Below are positions 8,446 through 16,569 of a stretch of 64,000 bases of DNA, piece after piece (within the stretch, counting starts at the first letter, position 1; each line of letters begins with the position of its first letter). This DNA comes from Parvibaculum sp002684405 (GTDB lineage: Bacteria; Pseudomonadota; Alphaproteobacteria; Parvibaculales; Parvibaculaceae). Location of the stretch: assembly GCA_965140395.1 (NCBI GenBank), contig OZ223207.1, positions 62,001 to 126,000 of the forward strand, in the 5' to 3' direction. The notes below the pieces were generated by a model. It saw only the letters and a list, made by a program, of their open reading frames with translations, ran no database searches and had not been told where the DNA came from. The position numbers and the translations under genes are program-made.

Positions 8446-9180
8446 TCAGTATCCCTCATCCGAGACAAGGTGGCGGACATAGGGTTCGAGTTCGGCGAAG
8501 CTTATAGCTTCATAGGCTTCGGGCGGGAGCTTGAGAAACTCCAGATAGTCCGCAATGGTGTCGACGCAGAAGCGCAATTTCGGGTGACGAAGGCCGGCAG
8601 GGATGTCGGCGACGATGCGCTCGATCCCGCCTTCATTGTCATCGCCGATCACGAGGTGTTCACGCGTCGTCGGCAAGGTCGAATGCTCGGCCATGGCGTG
8701 GAGGGCCGCGCCGGTAAAGCCGCTCACCACGGTTCCATTCGGCAGTTGTTTGGACGAGTAGAGATCGACAATGACCTTGCTGTCCGGCTCCCCGAAGTTG
8801 CGAAAGGTCTCGATGATCAGCTCGAAGGGCTCGATCACCAGAAGGGGGTTGTCGGCCGTCACACGTATGATCCGTTCCGCGCCGATCGCGTCGATTGCCT
8901 TCTCGAACCGTCCAAGGACATCCTGCGCGGACCCGCCGACTAGCCGCACATTATCGGGCCAGTCCGAATGCTTGCGGAAAAGGGCCAGCTCTTCCTCGGG
9001 GACGGCGAGGCAGACGGGGCTGCCCAGTCCGAGCCGGTCACGTATGCGCAAGCATCTTTCGACGACGGTTTCCACAACCGATTTCCCGTTGCCGAGCGGC
9101 AGGAATACCTTTGCCGGCAGCCGGGAACTGTCAAGGCGGGCCTGGACGACGATACCGGTGGTTTTCAGCATGCCGTCCAT
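8446..9180 (-). CDS. SpsF-type cytidylyltransferase-like protein
   Basis: A 244-residue protein of the SpsF/CMP-Kdo-synthetase-like family. The N-terminal nucleotide-binding segment is VVQARLDSSRLPAK (~11-24), matching the QAR-x-x-SSRLP-x-K signature, followed by ERIIRVTADNPLL, the usual second motif with the metal-binding Asp. The family transfers CMP (or another NMP) to an acidic or unusual sugar. A separate NeuA-type domain is present in the gene at 11849, so two activating enzymes occur in one operon and probably handle different substrates. The start used overlaps the SDR gene by 16 bp; an internal ATG at 9171 is an alternative. Confidence 0.82.
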   Translation of the reverse strand: MDGMLKTTGIVVQARLDSSRLPAKVFLPLGNGKSVVETVVERCLRIRDRLGLGSPVCLAVPEEELALFRKHSDWPDNVRLVGGSAQDVLGRFEKAIDAIGAERIIRVTADNPLLVIEPFELIIETFRNFGEPDSKVIVDLYSSKQLPNGTVVSGFTGAALHAMAEHSTLPTTREHLVIGDDNEGGIERIVADIPAGLRHPKLRFCVDTIADYLEFLKLPPEAYEAISFAELEPYVRHLVSDEGY

Positions 9181-9884
9181 CCGCCATCGACCGGAATGTT
9201 GGCGCCATTGACGTAGGTGTTGCGCTCATCCAGCAGAAATTCGAAAGCCGATACGAGCTCGTCCGGCTGGGAGAGGCGGCCCATCGGGGAGCGATGGGAG
9301 AAGTTTTTGACGAATGTCGGGTCCTGATTGTTCTCGATGCCATGAGGGCTGATCGAGTTGCAGAGGATGTTGTACTCCTTGAAATAGGAGCCGACATATT
9401 TCGTCAGGCCGCCAATGCCGAATTTGCTGACCGTGTATATGAACGGATTTCCCATCTCCGTGTTCTCGTAGAGAGCAGGGTTCGAGGAGATCAGGCCATA
9501 GGTCGAGCCCAGATTGATGATGCGGCCGGGTTCGGGCTTTCCCGCGACCCGATGGATATAGCTCGATGTCGATATAATCGGCAGCTTGACGTTCACGTCG
9601 AGCACCTTGTCGATGAAGTCGAGATCGACCGTCTTCAGCGAGTGGTCGACGAAGCCCGCCGGCTTGAATTGCTGGCAGTGCACGACGGCATAGTAATCGT
9701 TCCCCTCATAGAGGCCGGGGACTTGGTCTATGCCGTTCAGAACCACGTAGTCGGAATAAAAGTCTGACTTTGCCTCCATCACGTCGACGCCGACGATGTC
9801 GTAGTCCTTGCTCAGGGCGGAGCAGACGCTTTTGCCAATGCGTCCCTCGGACCCGAAGAACAGAATCTTCTTTCGTTCGCTCAT
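9165..9884 (-). CDS. Short-chain dehydrogenase/reductase, PtmA-like
   Basis: A 239-residue classical SDR. The nucleotide-binding loop is FFGSEGRIGKS (9-19), and the catalytic set is S127 (LGSTYG), Y150 and K154 (YTVSKFG). The C-terminus ends in the NIPVDGGW segment typical of the family. SDRs of this type (PtmA-like) are recurrent in nonulosonate and flagellin-glycan clusters, where they oxidise or reduce a sugar intermediate. The ATG at 9884 overlaps the stop of the upstream Gfo/Idh gene in an ATGA junction, so I prefer it to the in-frame ATG at 9899. The exact substrate is unknown. Confidence 0.85.
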   Translation of the reverse strand: MSERKKILFFGSEGRIGKSVCSALSKDYDIVGVDVMEAKSDFYSDYVVLNGIDQVPGLYEGNDYYAVVHCQQFKPAGFVDHSLKTVDLDFIDKVLDVNVKLPIISTSSYIHRVAGKPEPGRIINLGSTYGLISSNPALYENTEMGNPFIYTVSKFGIGGLTKYVGSYFKEYNILCNSISPHGIENNQDPTFVKNFSHRSPMGRLSQPDELVSAFEFLLDERNTYVNGANIPVDGGWTAC

Positions 9885-10720
9885 AGGTGCAGTATCCATC
9901 TCGTGTCAGCGGCATGGGGGACAATGTAGCGGCCGTTCAGAAGGTCGAGCCACATCGCAAAGTAGGTCAGGTCGACATCGCTCTGCTGGGTAGCGGTGCG
10001 AAGCCGGACCGGTTGGAATTCATAAGAAAGAACTCCGCTGTCGGTCTCCAGACGATAGCGCCGCCTGGGTGATTTGGTCGTGATGGAACTTGTGACGCAA
10101 ACGGATGAATCTTTGCTGCCGAAGATGAATCCCGTATCCACGCGATTTCCATCAATGTCCAGATAGTCATATTTTCGGCTTAGCGAGCAGGCCGACGGAT
10201 CGATCCCGAGAAAGCTGATCATGTCGAGTTCATGCGCGTTGGTTTTTACGCATCCGCCGCCAAGGTCGGCCCGGAAGACATAGGATTCTCTCCAGTCTTC
10301 CCAGGGATGCCAAAGCCGCGCATCGGTATGGAACTGGAGTTTCAGCGCCCGGATTCTGTGCTGTTGGGCATGCGCCATCTGGATGAAAGGCAGATAGCGC
10401 AGGTTATAAAGAACCCTTATCTTTTCGGACTCGATGTCGGGGCCGGGTTTCTCGCAGAATATCTTTTCGAAGCCTGCTGCTTCTGCGATCCGGCAGGTTT
10501 CGGTGTGAAGGCCGGTGGGCACGGCGATAACAGCGAAATCCCGACGTGCCGGCGTTATGTCGTCATAGCCGATGACATTGGAAAAATTGTTCGGCAGTTC
10601 GATTGCGTTACGATCCCGCTGCGATCGCGATACAGCTATCGCCTTGACGCCGCAATGATGCAGAACCCGGCTATGGCGGCAGGCAATCGATCCTGTGCCG
10701 AATATGTAGGCAGTGGACAT
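9881..10720 (-). CDS. Gfo/Idh/MocA-family oxidoreductase (short)
   Basis: A 279-residue NAD(P)-dependent sugar oxidoreductase. The N-terminus has IFGTGSIACRH as dinucleotide-binding loop, VIAVPTGLH, and the family's FCEKP motif (88-92, catalytic-site Lys91). The C-terminal sheet domain includes GGGCVKTNAHELDMISFL, which supplies the usual catalytic His region. It is shorter than the common 320-350 residues; the stretch just after EKP looks contracted compared with ordinary members. It is coupled to the downstream SDR by a 4-bp overlap and lies 56 bp downstream of NeuB, which suggests it modifies the same sugar. Confidence 0.85.
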   Translation of the reverse strand: MSTAYIFGTGSIACRHSRVLHHCGVKAIAVSRSQRDRNAIELPNNFSNVIGYDDITPARRDFAVIAVPTGLHTETCRIAEAAGFEKIFCEKPGPDIESEKIRVLYNLRYLPFIQMAHAQQHRIRALKLQFHTDARLWHPWEDWRESYVFRADLGGGCVKTNAHELDMISFLGIDPSACSLSRKYDYLDIDGNRVDTGFIFGSKDSSVCVTSSITTKSPRRRYRLETDSGVLSYEFQPVRLRTATQQSDVDLTYFAMWLDLLNGRYIVPHAADTRWILHL

Positions 10721-10776
10721 GCGGTCAGAGCCTGTTTGCCGGCGGAGTGCGGGACCTGCTGAATTTCATACCTGGG

Positions 10777-11832
10777 TCAGAGCTCCACGTCGTTCCAGTG
10801 CAAAAGCGTATCCGCTTCGATCGGGCGCGTTGCCTTCAGGCCGACGATCTGGTCCCAGTGCTCGCTGCCGATACCTGTGCCGGGCCGCTTGGTCACAAGG
10901 GCGCTCTCATCGAGGACTTCTCCTTCTTCGATGTCCCGCGCGGCGACGATACTTCTACGGGCATACTTGCGGGCATCGGCTTCATTGCCTGTGTGGCCGC
11001 CTTCTTCACCGGTAAGCGCGCTCAAGAGAGACAGCTTTTCGTTGAATTTCCTGAGCGTCTGCTCGTCCATCGCGTGATAGTGGTCGTTTCCCTGAGCCGA
11101 ACGGTCGTCGGTAAAGTGTTTTTCGAGAACCACCGCGCCGAGCAGCGTGGCGACTTCGAGTGACGTCATGGTGTCGTCCGGAGCGACGTGATCGGAATAG
11201 CCGATGGCAAGGTTCGGAAAGATGCGCTGTAGCGTCGCGATGCGGGCGATCTGCGCATGATCGATGGGCGTCGGATAGTTGAGGACGCAGTGGAGGAGGA
11301 CGATCTGGGTGGCGCCCGCCTCCGTCAGGGTTTCAATGGAAAATTCGATTTCCGGCAACGTCGCCGCGCCGGTGGACATGACCACCGGCTTTCCTGTTTT
11401 CGCGACCTTGCGGAGCAGGGGGACGTTGAGAATGTCGGCAGATGCGATTTTGAAGAAAGGCACCAGCGGATCGAGCGTATCCACGGCTTCAAGGTCGAAG
11501 GGCGTCGACACGAAATGAATGCCGACTTCATTGCTGTATTCGGCCAATGCCTGGTATTCGGCCGGGCCGAACGCATCGTATTTGGCGAAAAGCTCACGCT
11601 GGCTGCGGGTCGGCTCCTTGGAGAGGTCCCAATAGGCGGGGCTTTCCTTGGCGGCCAGTTTGCCGGCCTTGTAGGTCTGGAACTTGGCGGCGTGGGCGCC
11701 GCCTTGCGCCGCCTCACGGATCATCTTCTTTGCGCGATCGAGAGACCCTTCGTGGTTTACGCCGATCTCCGCGATGATATAGGGCCGCATGAAGCTGCCG
11801 CTTTCGACACCGTTCAGTTTGAATGTGTTCAT
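10777..11832 (-). CDS. NeuB-family nonulosonate synthase with SAF domain
   Basis: A 351-residue synthase that condenses phosphoenolpyruvate with a hexosamine-type sugar to a nine-carbon (or related) 3-deoxy-ulosonic acid. Visible family segments are IIAEIGVNHEG, AKFQTYKA, STPFD, FFKIASADI, LLHCVLNYPTP, GYSDHV and LEKHFTDD; the last two carry the His residues expected as metal ligands. The C-terminal ~60 residues (ARRSIVAARDIEEGEVL) form an SAF/antifreeze-like domain, as in sialic acid synthases. I chose the ATG at 11832 because GGTGA lies five bases upstream; an ATG at 11844 is possible. Product identity (Neu, Leg, Pse or other) cannot be read from the sequence. Confidence 0.92.
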   Translation of the reverse strand: MNTFKLNGVESGSFMRPYIIAEIGVNHEGSLDRAKKMIREAAQGGAHAAKFQTYKAGKLAAKESPAYWDLSKEPTRSQRELFAKYDAFGPAEYQALAEYSNEVGIHFVSTPFDLEAVDTLDPLVPFFKIASADILNVPLLRKVAKTGKPVVMSTGAATLPEIEFSIETLTEAGATQIVLLHCVLNYPTPIDHAQIARIATLQRIFPNLAIGYSDHVAPDDTMTSLEVATLLGAVVLEKHFTDDRSAQGNDHYHAMDEQTLRKFNEKLSLLSALTGEEGGHTGNEADARKYARRSIVAARDIEEGEVLDESALVTKRPGTGIGSEHWDQIVGLKATRPIEADTLLHWNDVEL

Positions 11833-11848
11833 ATCGGTCACCATGGAA

Positions 11849-13531
11849 TTATGAAACGAGCGCGCGGTCTCGTATTTCGTTGTGGTTCAGCAGGTCGCTG
11901 ATCATCCTGTTCACGTTTTTGCGGCCCGACCGGAGGTTCAGCGCCTTCATTCTCTCTTTGAGCGTGTCGCGGAGGCCAGGCTCGTTGAGCAGGCGGTCGA
12001 TGGTCCCGGATATTTCGTCGTCGGCCACATTGGCATGCAGGCCCAGATTGATGATGCCGTTTTCTTCCGATGCGTAGGTGTGGGTGGTTTCACGCTGGTT
12101 TTGGCATATCACAAGAGTGGGCACATGCAGAGAGGCAAGCTCGAAAACCGTTCTGCCACCCGATGTGATGGCAAGGTCCGCGCGGGCCATGTAGCGACTG
12201 ATCTGGGTGGTGTTGCTGACAATTTCGGCATTCGTCAGCCCCGATGATGTCAGCATGTCTTCTAGGGCTTCCCTGTTGGGATAGCCCGGTCCGAGAACGA
12301 TGTCGGCCATGATCGCGTTCTCCTGCAGCAATGGCTGCAGGAGGCGGAGAAGGCGGACCGAGAGGTTTGCCGGATCGACGCCGCCGAATGTGATCAGGAC
12401 GCGGGGCGGTTCCCCGGCGGTTCGTGGCTTTTCGTGCGGTACGTTCAGAAATTCGTCCCGCAGGCAGAAATAGGCGGGCCCGCCAAAGACGTGCGGATCG
12501 GTGACGGGGTAGGGGTAAAGCGCATTGAAGACCAGATCGGCCATCTTCGCGCCTTCTCCCATATCCTCGAAATTGACCACTTTGAGCCCAGCCTTCTTCA
12601 TCGCGTGGATATATGAGCCCGTGGTATCCAGGATGTCGTTGATCACGAGATCGGGTTCGGCAGCCAGCGTCGCTTCCAGGCGTTTTCCGTTCGGGCAGAC
12701 GATGAGTTCGTAATTGCGTGCGGAAATTTCCCGTTGCGCGAAATCGTCTTCTTCCTGGCACAGGAAAACGACTTCATGTGAGACAAGATCGCCACCCAGC
12801 AACAATCCGCGATAGACGTGTCCGAGGCCGACATCCTTACGGCCGATCACATTGATGACCACTTTTTTCTGCGAAAGGATGCTTTCGCAAAGCCGGAACC
12901 CCAGCGATGTCCGAATTTCGACAGAGGCTTCTTCCGGCAAAATGAGCGGCTCGACATTCTCGCCTATGAAGGAACCGCGCTCGATCTGTTCGCGGCGGCA
13001 GCCGACGACGGCGCCTGTTTCACGGAAGACGGGCGGCAGAAACTTCCGGTTCACGCGTGCTTCGTAAGCCGGTTTCAATTTGCCGTCTGTTTCGTGCCAG
13101 CGGAGTTGCCGGTCATCGGTAACGGACAGGATCGTATCAGCCTCACCTTCCATCAGGCGCCCGATCGCCAGATCGACCTGGGCCGGCGCGACCAGCGGGG
13201 CCATCGGCTGAAGGACGACGACGAAATCGAAGGTTTGATCGGAGCTTCGCTCCGTTTCCTGCCATGCGTGGTGGACAACGGGGTCGAGCGTGGTTTCCTC
13301 CCGGGAGAGTTCGGGCGGCCGCTTCACGATCTGCGCGCCGAAGCGCTCCGCGAGCAGAGCGACTTCCTCATCTTCGGTCGAGACGACGACGACGGGCTCG
13401 AATTCGGAGTTCAGCGCGGCGTGGATTGGATAGAAAATGAGGGGACGCCCCTGAAGGCTCCTCAAGTTTTTTCGCGGAACGCCTTTCGAGTCCCCTCTGG
13501 CGGGGATCACGACCAGAACTCTAGGGTACAT
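11849..13531 (-). CDS. Fused CMP-nonulosonate synthetase (NeuA-like) and PseG-like UDP-sugar hydrolase
   Basis: A 560-residue two-domain protein. Residues 1-~220 are a NeuA/PseF-type cytidylyltransferase: IPARGDSKGVPRKNL (9-23), VVSTEDEEVA and LQPMAPL. Residues ~224-560 are a GT-B-like PseG domain that starts with the loop GLGHVYRG (235-242); its His238 corresponds to the catalytic His of PseG UDP-sugar hydrolases. FGGVDPANLS and ITSGGRTVFELASLHVP complete the GT-B signature. In known pathways PseG frees the hexose before NeuB and NeuA activates the product after NeuB, so this polypeptide flanks the neighbouring synthase chemically. The ATG at 13531 has GGAAGAG seven bases upstream; a start 36 bp earlier adds non-conserved residues. 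It is separated from neuB by only 16 bp. Confidence 0.88.
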   Translation of the reverse strand: MYPRVLVVIPARGDSKGVPRKNLRSLQGRPLIFYPIHAALNSEFEPVVVVSTEDEEVALLAERFGAQIVKRPPELSREETTLDPVVHHAWQETERSSDQTFDFVVVLQPMAPLVAPAQVDLAIGRLMEGEADTILSVTDDRQLRWHETDGKLKPAYEARVNRKFLPPVFRETGAVVGCRREQIERGSFIGENVEPLILPEEASVEIRTSLGFRLCESILSQKKVVINVIGRKDVGLGHVYRGLLLGGDLVSHEVVFLCQEEDDFAQREISARNYELIVCPNGKRLEATLAAEPDLVINDILDTTGSYIHAMKKAGLKVVNFEDMGEGAKMADLVFNALYPYPVTDPHVFGGPAYFCLRDEFLNVPHEKPRTAGEPPRVLITFGGVDPANLSVRLLRLLQPLLQENAIMADIVLGPGYPNREALEDMLTSSGLTNAEIVSNTTQISRYMARADLAITSGGRTVFELASLHVPTLVICQNQRETTHTYASEENGIINLGLHANVADDEISGTIDRLLNEPGLRDTLKERMKALNLRSGRKNVNRMISDLLNHNEIRDRALVS

Positions 13532-13713
13532 ATGCTGTCTCTTCCCGCTGCGGCATGGCGGCTTCAAACGACGGCAGTATATTGAAACTCTGCAACAATT
13601 TGCGATGCCGCTTCAATTGAAATTGTTCAAATCTGATCCGTTACCGGCGGATTTCCGCGGCAGTTCCGGATCCGTTGCGTCTTTGCAGGTGGCGTCGGCG
13701 GCAACGGGTCCGG

Positions 13714-15315
13714 TCATCGCGGCTCGAGGCCTTTTCGTGTCAGGCTGGCGAAGGCCGAGAGTACGGCTTCCCACAAACGCCGCCGGTGTTCCCGGCTGAG
13801 GCCGAACATGAAGGACGCCAGAAAGGTGATCGCCGCCCATACCAGTCCCACCGCCGCGACGGTCGGAATGTCGTCAAGGCCGGAGATCCAGGGGAGCAGC
13901 GGGACGGACAGGGCCAAAACGGCCAGTGCCGGCCACGCGCCGGCCAGGATGCCGTCCAGCACATAGGTCCTGAAGGGAATCCCAACAGCGCGCAGGATAC
14001 GCGTGTACCAAACCGGATTGACGAGCATGGCGCTGATCGGAATGGCAAGGAATGCGCCCGACACACCGAAATTCGTACCGAGAACATATATGAGCACACT
14101 GCTCGCGGCAGCGACAGAGAGGTTGAAAAGGGTCAGGAAACGTATCTGTTCGTCGATAGCCGCGGCTGCCCGGGCGAGCACTTTCGGTGCCGCATTGAAC
14201 AGGAACAGAAGCAGGCCGATCTGCAAGGCCGGCGCATAGGCGGCGTAGTCCTGGCCGGCCCAGATCGACAGGATCGGCGTGGCGAACAGGGTGATCAGCG
14301 TCACAAAGGGGGTAAAGAAGGACATTTGCGCCCTAGTTCCCTTCAGGACGAGGTTGTGCATTTCCTTGACGCCTCCGCTGGACATGCGGTGGCTCGCGGT
14401 CGGCAGGACAATCCGGTTGAATGTGACGGAGAGAGAGGATGAAGCGCTGAGAATCTGGCGCAATCCAAAATAGATGGGCACGGCGCCTACGCCGAGCGCG
14501 GCGCCAACAATCAGCTTGTCCATGGAGTTATTCAGGGTGCTGCCGATCTGCCCGATCGCCATCCATTTGCTGTAGTGAAATATTTCCCTGAAGACACGGC
14601 GCATTCCGCCGTCGATCCTGATGATCGAGGTGCCGAGGAGTTGCTGGGCCCTGAAGGCCAGGAACAGCTGCTGACAGATGACCGGAAGCGTGGCCAGGAT
14701 GAAAAGCCACTCGACTTCCCAGCCCGCCAGCGCGCCTGCGACGACGGCAATCGTGCGCACGATCTCTGCGGCCAGGCGCGAGAGTGTCGCTTCGTTGAAC
14801 CTGTTGAAGCCCTCGATGGCGGCCCGGAACGTCGTAAGCGGCCAGGACAGGAACAGCGCGGCGGCGGCGAGGTAAAGCCCGCCTTCAAGGCCGGGAACCT
14901 CGGTGTTGTCCGCAAAGATGCCAGCGCCGCCGACATAGGTGAAAAGAGCGACGCCCAATCCGGCCAGCAGGCCGAAGCCCATCATGGTCGCCAGCGTTGC
15001 GGTCACGGCGCGGGCAACGTCTGCGCGGCGGTCCTGAACCATGAATTGGGGTATGTAACGCTGAAGGCTCTGCCTCAACCCGCCGTCCAGATAATCGAAC
15101 TGCATGACGATCGAGGAAAGCAGCAGGAATACGCCATAGGTGTCTAGCGGAAGGAGGCGGATGAGGATGCCGAACCGGACCAGCCCGATCAGGAGGATCA
15201 GAGGGTTAACGGCGGCGGCCGCGAGCGCGTTGGAAACGGCTCGTTTCCCGGAATAGAGCTTGGCGGTATGCCCGGCTGTTTCATTGCTACCGCTCAATCG
15301 AGACCCCTGTTCCAA
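13714..15315 (-). CDS. Wzx-type polysaccharide flippase (MOP superfamily)
   Basis: A 533-residue polytopic protein with about 12-14 hydrophobic segments, in the range of Wzx/PST flippases. The N-terminus (~30-75) has AVNPLILLIGLVRFGILIRLL then a loop FDYLDGGLRQSLQRYIPQF, typical of oligosaccharide translocases that move undecaprenyl-linked units to the periplasm. The C-terminal ~30 residues are cytoplasmic and basic. It is the first gene of the minus-strand set containing the nonulosonate genes, 182 bp upstream of the fused NeuA-PseG gene. It is probably transcribed from the 15316-15638 region. Confidence 0.88.
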   Translation of the reverse strand: MEQGSRLSGSNETAGHTAKLYSGKRAVSNALAAAAVNPLILLIGLVRFGILIRLLPLDTYGVFLLLSSIVMQFDYLDGGLRQSLQRYIPQFMVQDRRADVARAVTATLATMMGFGLLAGLGVALFTYVGGAGIFADNTEVPGLEGGLYLAAAALFLSWPLTTFRAAIEGFNRFNEATLSRLAAEIVRTIAVVAGALAGWEVEWLFILATLPVICQQLFLAFRAQQLLGTSIIRIDGGMRRVFREIFHYSKWMAIGQIGSTLNNSMDKLIVGAALGVGAVPIYFGLRQILSASSSLSVTFNRIVLPTASHRMSSGGVKEMHNLVLKGTRAQMSFFTPFVTLITLFATPILSIWAGQDYAAYAPALQIGLLLFLFNAAPKVLARAAAAIDEQIRFLTLFNLSVAAASSVLIYVLGTNFGVSGAFLAIPISAMLVNPVWYTRILRAVGIPFRTYVLDGILAGAWPALAVLALSVPLLPWISGLDDIPTVAAVGLVWAAITFLASFMFGLSREHRRRLWEAVLSAFASLTRKGLEPR

Positions 15316-15638
15316 ACCAACTCCTGCATGACCCGCTCAACCCGGCAAATCGGTGGGTTGGTCGACATTCTACGCTTCGATCGGAAGACATCTTTCCGGC
15401 ATCGGGTCCAAAGTGGCGAAGCTATGCAATCCGGTGCTTCTTCGGCTCGCGAGGCGTGCTCTCATGAGGGTTTATCCGATTCCGGAACATTAACGGATTG
15501 TTCCCGCCATGGCGTCAGAGCCTAATGTTCGCTACCAATTGCCGCAATTGGGAATTCCACCAGCCAAGATGTCGGTATTGATCTAAAATCGACAAACCTC
15601 GGGGTTGCTGCAACACTTCACTGGTGTAGGAGAAAGCT
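15316..15638. other. Divergent intergenic region between wzx and the PhyH gene
   Basis: This 323 bp region separates the minus-strand wzx/nonulosonate set from the plus-strand dioxygenase gene and should contain promoters for both. Its right part is AT-richer than the surroundings and carries a perfect 7-3-7 inverted repeat (15535-15551). The gene at 15639 has a good ribosome binding site, AGGAGA, six bases upstream of its ATG. No coding features are convincing here. Confidence 0.6.
15535..15551. promoter_or_regulatory. Perfect inverted repeat, candidate operator
   Basis: CCAATTG-CCG-CAATTGG is a perfect palindrome with 7-bp arms and a 3-bp centre, 88 bp upstream of the dioxygenase start. 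It is not followed by a T run, so it is unlikely to be a terminator. The short centre favours a dimeric regulator site over an RNA hairpin. The binding protein is unknown. Confidence 0.45.
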
Positions 15639-16445
15639 ATGCTTCTGGTCGATACACTCCGAATTGGAAAGCGGGCGCTCGCAGCGCGCCAGCTTGTTCA
15701 TCCAGCTCCATCGCAAACCGGATCCGCCCAGGCCAATGGCTGGCTGGAGGAAGTCCGGCGCGAGGGCATTTGCGTCGTTCCGGGTTTCTTTACCCCCGAT
15801 GAATGCGCCGAGATCCGTGAAGATTTCGTGACCCTCTTCGACCGCTATCCCGAGGCCGTTCAGAAATGCTCCAACGGGGCCGACTGGCGCGTCTTCGGGG
15901 CGGAGAAGGCGGCCCCCTCCGTGCGCCGCTTTACCGATGACACACGCCTCAACGAGATGGCGAAGTGTTTCCTCGGCGAGGGGGCAAGGCCCGCTTTCAC
16001 GCTGGGTAACCGTATCCAGTATTCGGAAAGCAATCTGGGGTCCGGCGATGGGTGGCATCGCGACTCCTTCTTCAACCAGTTCAAGGCGATCGTTTATCTG
16101 ACGGATGTCGAAGAGGGGAACGGGCCCTTCGAATATATCAAGCGCTCCCATGGCCTTGCTGCGAAATTTCGCGATCATTTCCGCCATGATATTCCGCTTC
16201 ATTCGAGCCGGGTCGAGGATCGCGTCGTCGAGAGCATGATCGCCAACGAGCCCGACCGCCACAGGGTGGTTTGCGGCGCCGCCGGTTCGCTGGTGCTTGC
16301 CGATACGACCGGTATCCACCGAGGCCGCCCGCTGCGGGAGGGAACGCGGATCGCGCTATCCAACTACTTCTATCCCGAAAAGAACATCGGCGAGCCGCTT
16401 TTTGAGCATTTCAAGCCGGTGCTCGGCTATCATGTTCCCGTATGA
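15639..16445 (+). CDS. Phytanoyl-CoA dioxygenase (PhyH)-family Fe(II)/2-oxoglutarate oxygenase
   Basis: A 268-residue cytoplasmic protein with the double-stranded beta-helix residue set: H140-x-D142 (GWHRDS), distal H227 (TGIHRGRP) and R237 for 2-oxoglutarate. All three iron ligands are present, so it is likely catalytic. It has no signal peptide. PhyH relatives hydroxylate diverse small molecules, and this one lies between a flippase operon and two GT4 genes, so hydroxylation of a sugar, lipid or nucleotide-linked intermediate is plausible but inferred. A strong ribosome binding site precedes the ATG. Confidence 0.85.
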   Translation: MLLVDTLRIGKRALAARQLVHPAPSQTGSAQANGWLEEVRREGICVVPGFFTPDECAEIREDFVTLFDRYPEAVQKCSNGADWRVFGAEKAAPSVRRFTDDTRLNEMAKCFLGEGARPAFTLGNRIQYSESNLGSGDGWHRDSFFNQFKAIVYLTDVEEGNGPFEYIKRSHGLAAKFRDHFRHDIPLHSSRVEDRVVESMIANEPDRHRVVCGAAGSLVLADTTGIHRGRPLREGTRIALSNYFYPEKNIGEPLFEHFKPVLGYHVPV

Positions 16446-16569
16446 GCGGCGCGATGGCGTCTGGTTGACAGACAACGAGCGGGCAAGTTCTCATTTCAAC
16501 CGGAGCATGATCTTGTCGTGAGGCAGGTCGTCTTCTCCGGGTGCCACGTATAATATCTGGGACGTCAGC

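Noticed and set aside
10777..13531. Naming the product N-acetylneuraminic, legionaminic or pseudaminic acid
   Set aside because: NeuB, NeuA and PseG-like folds are shared among these pathways and the diagnostic early enzymes are absent.
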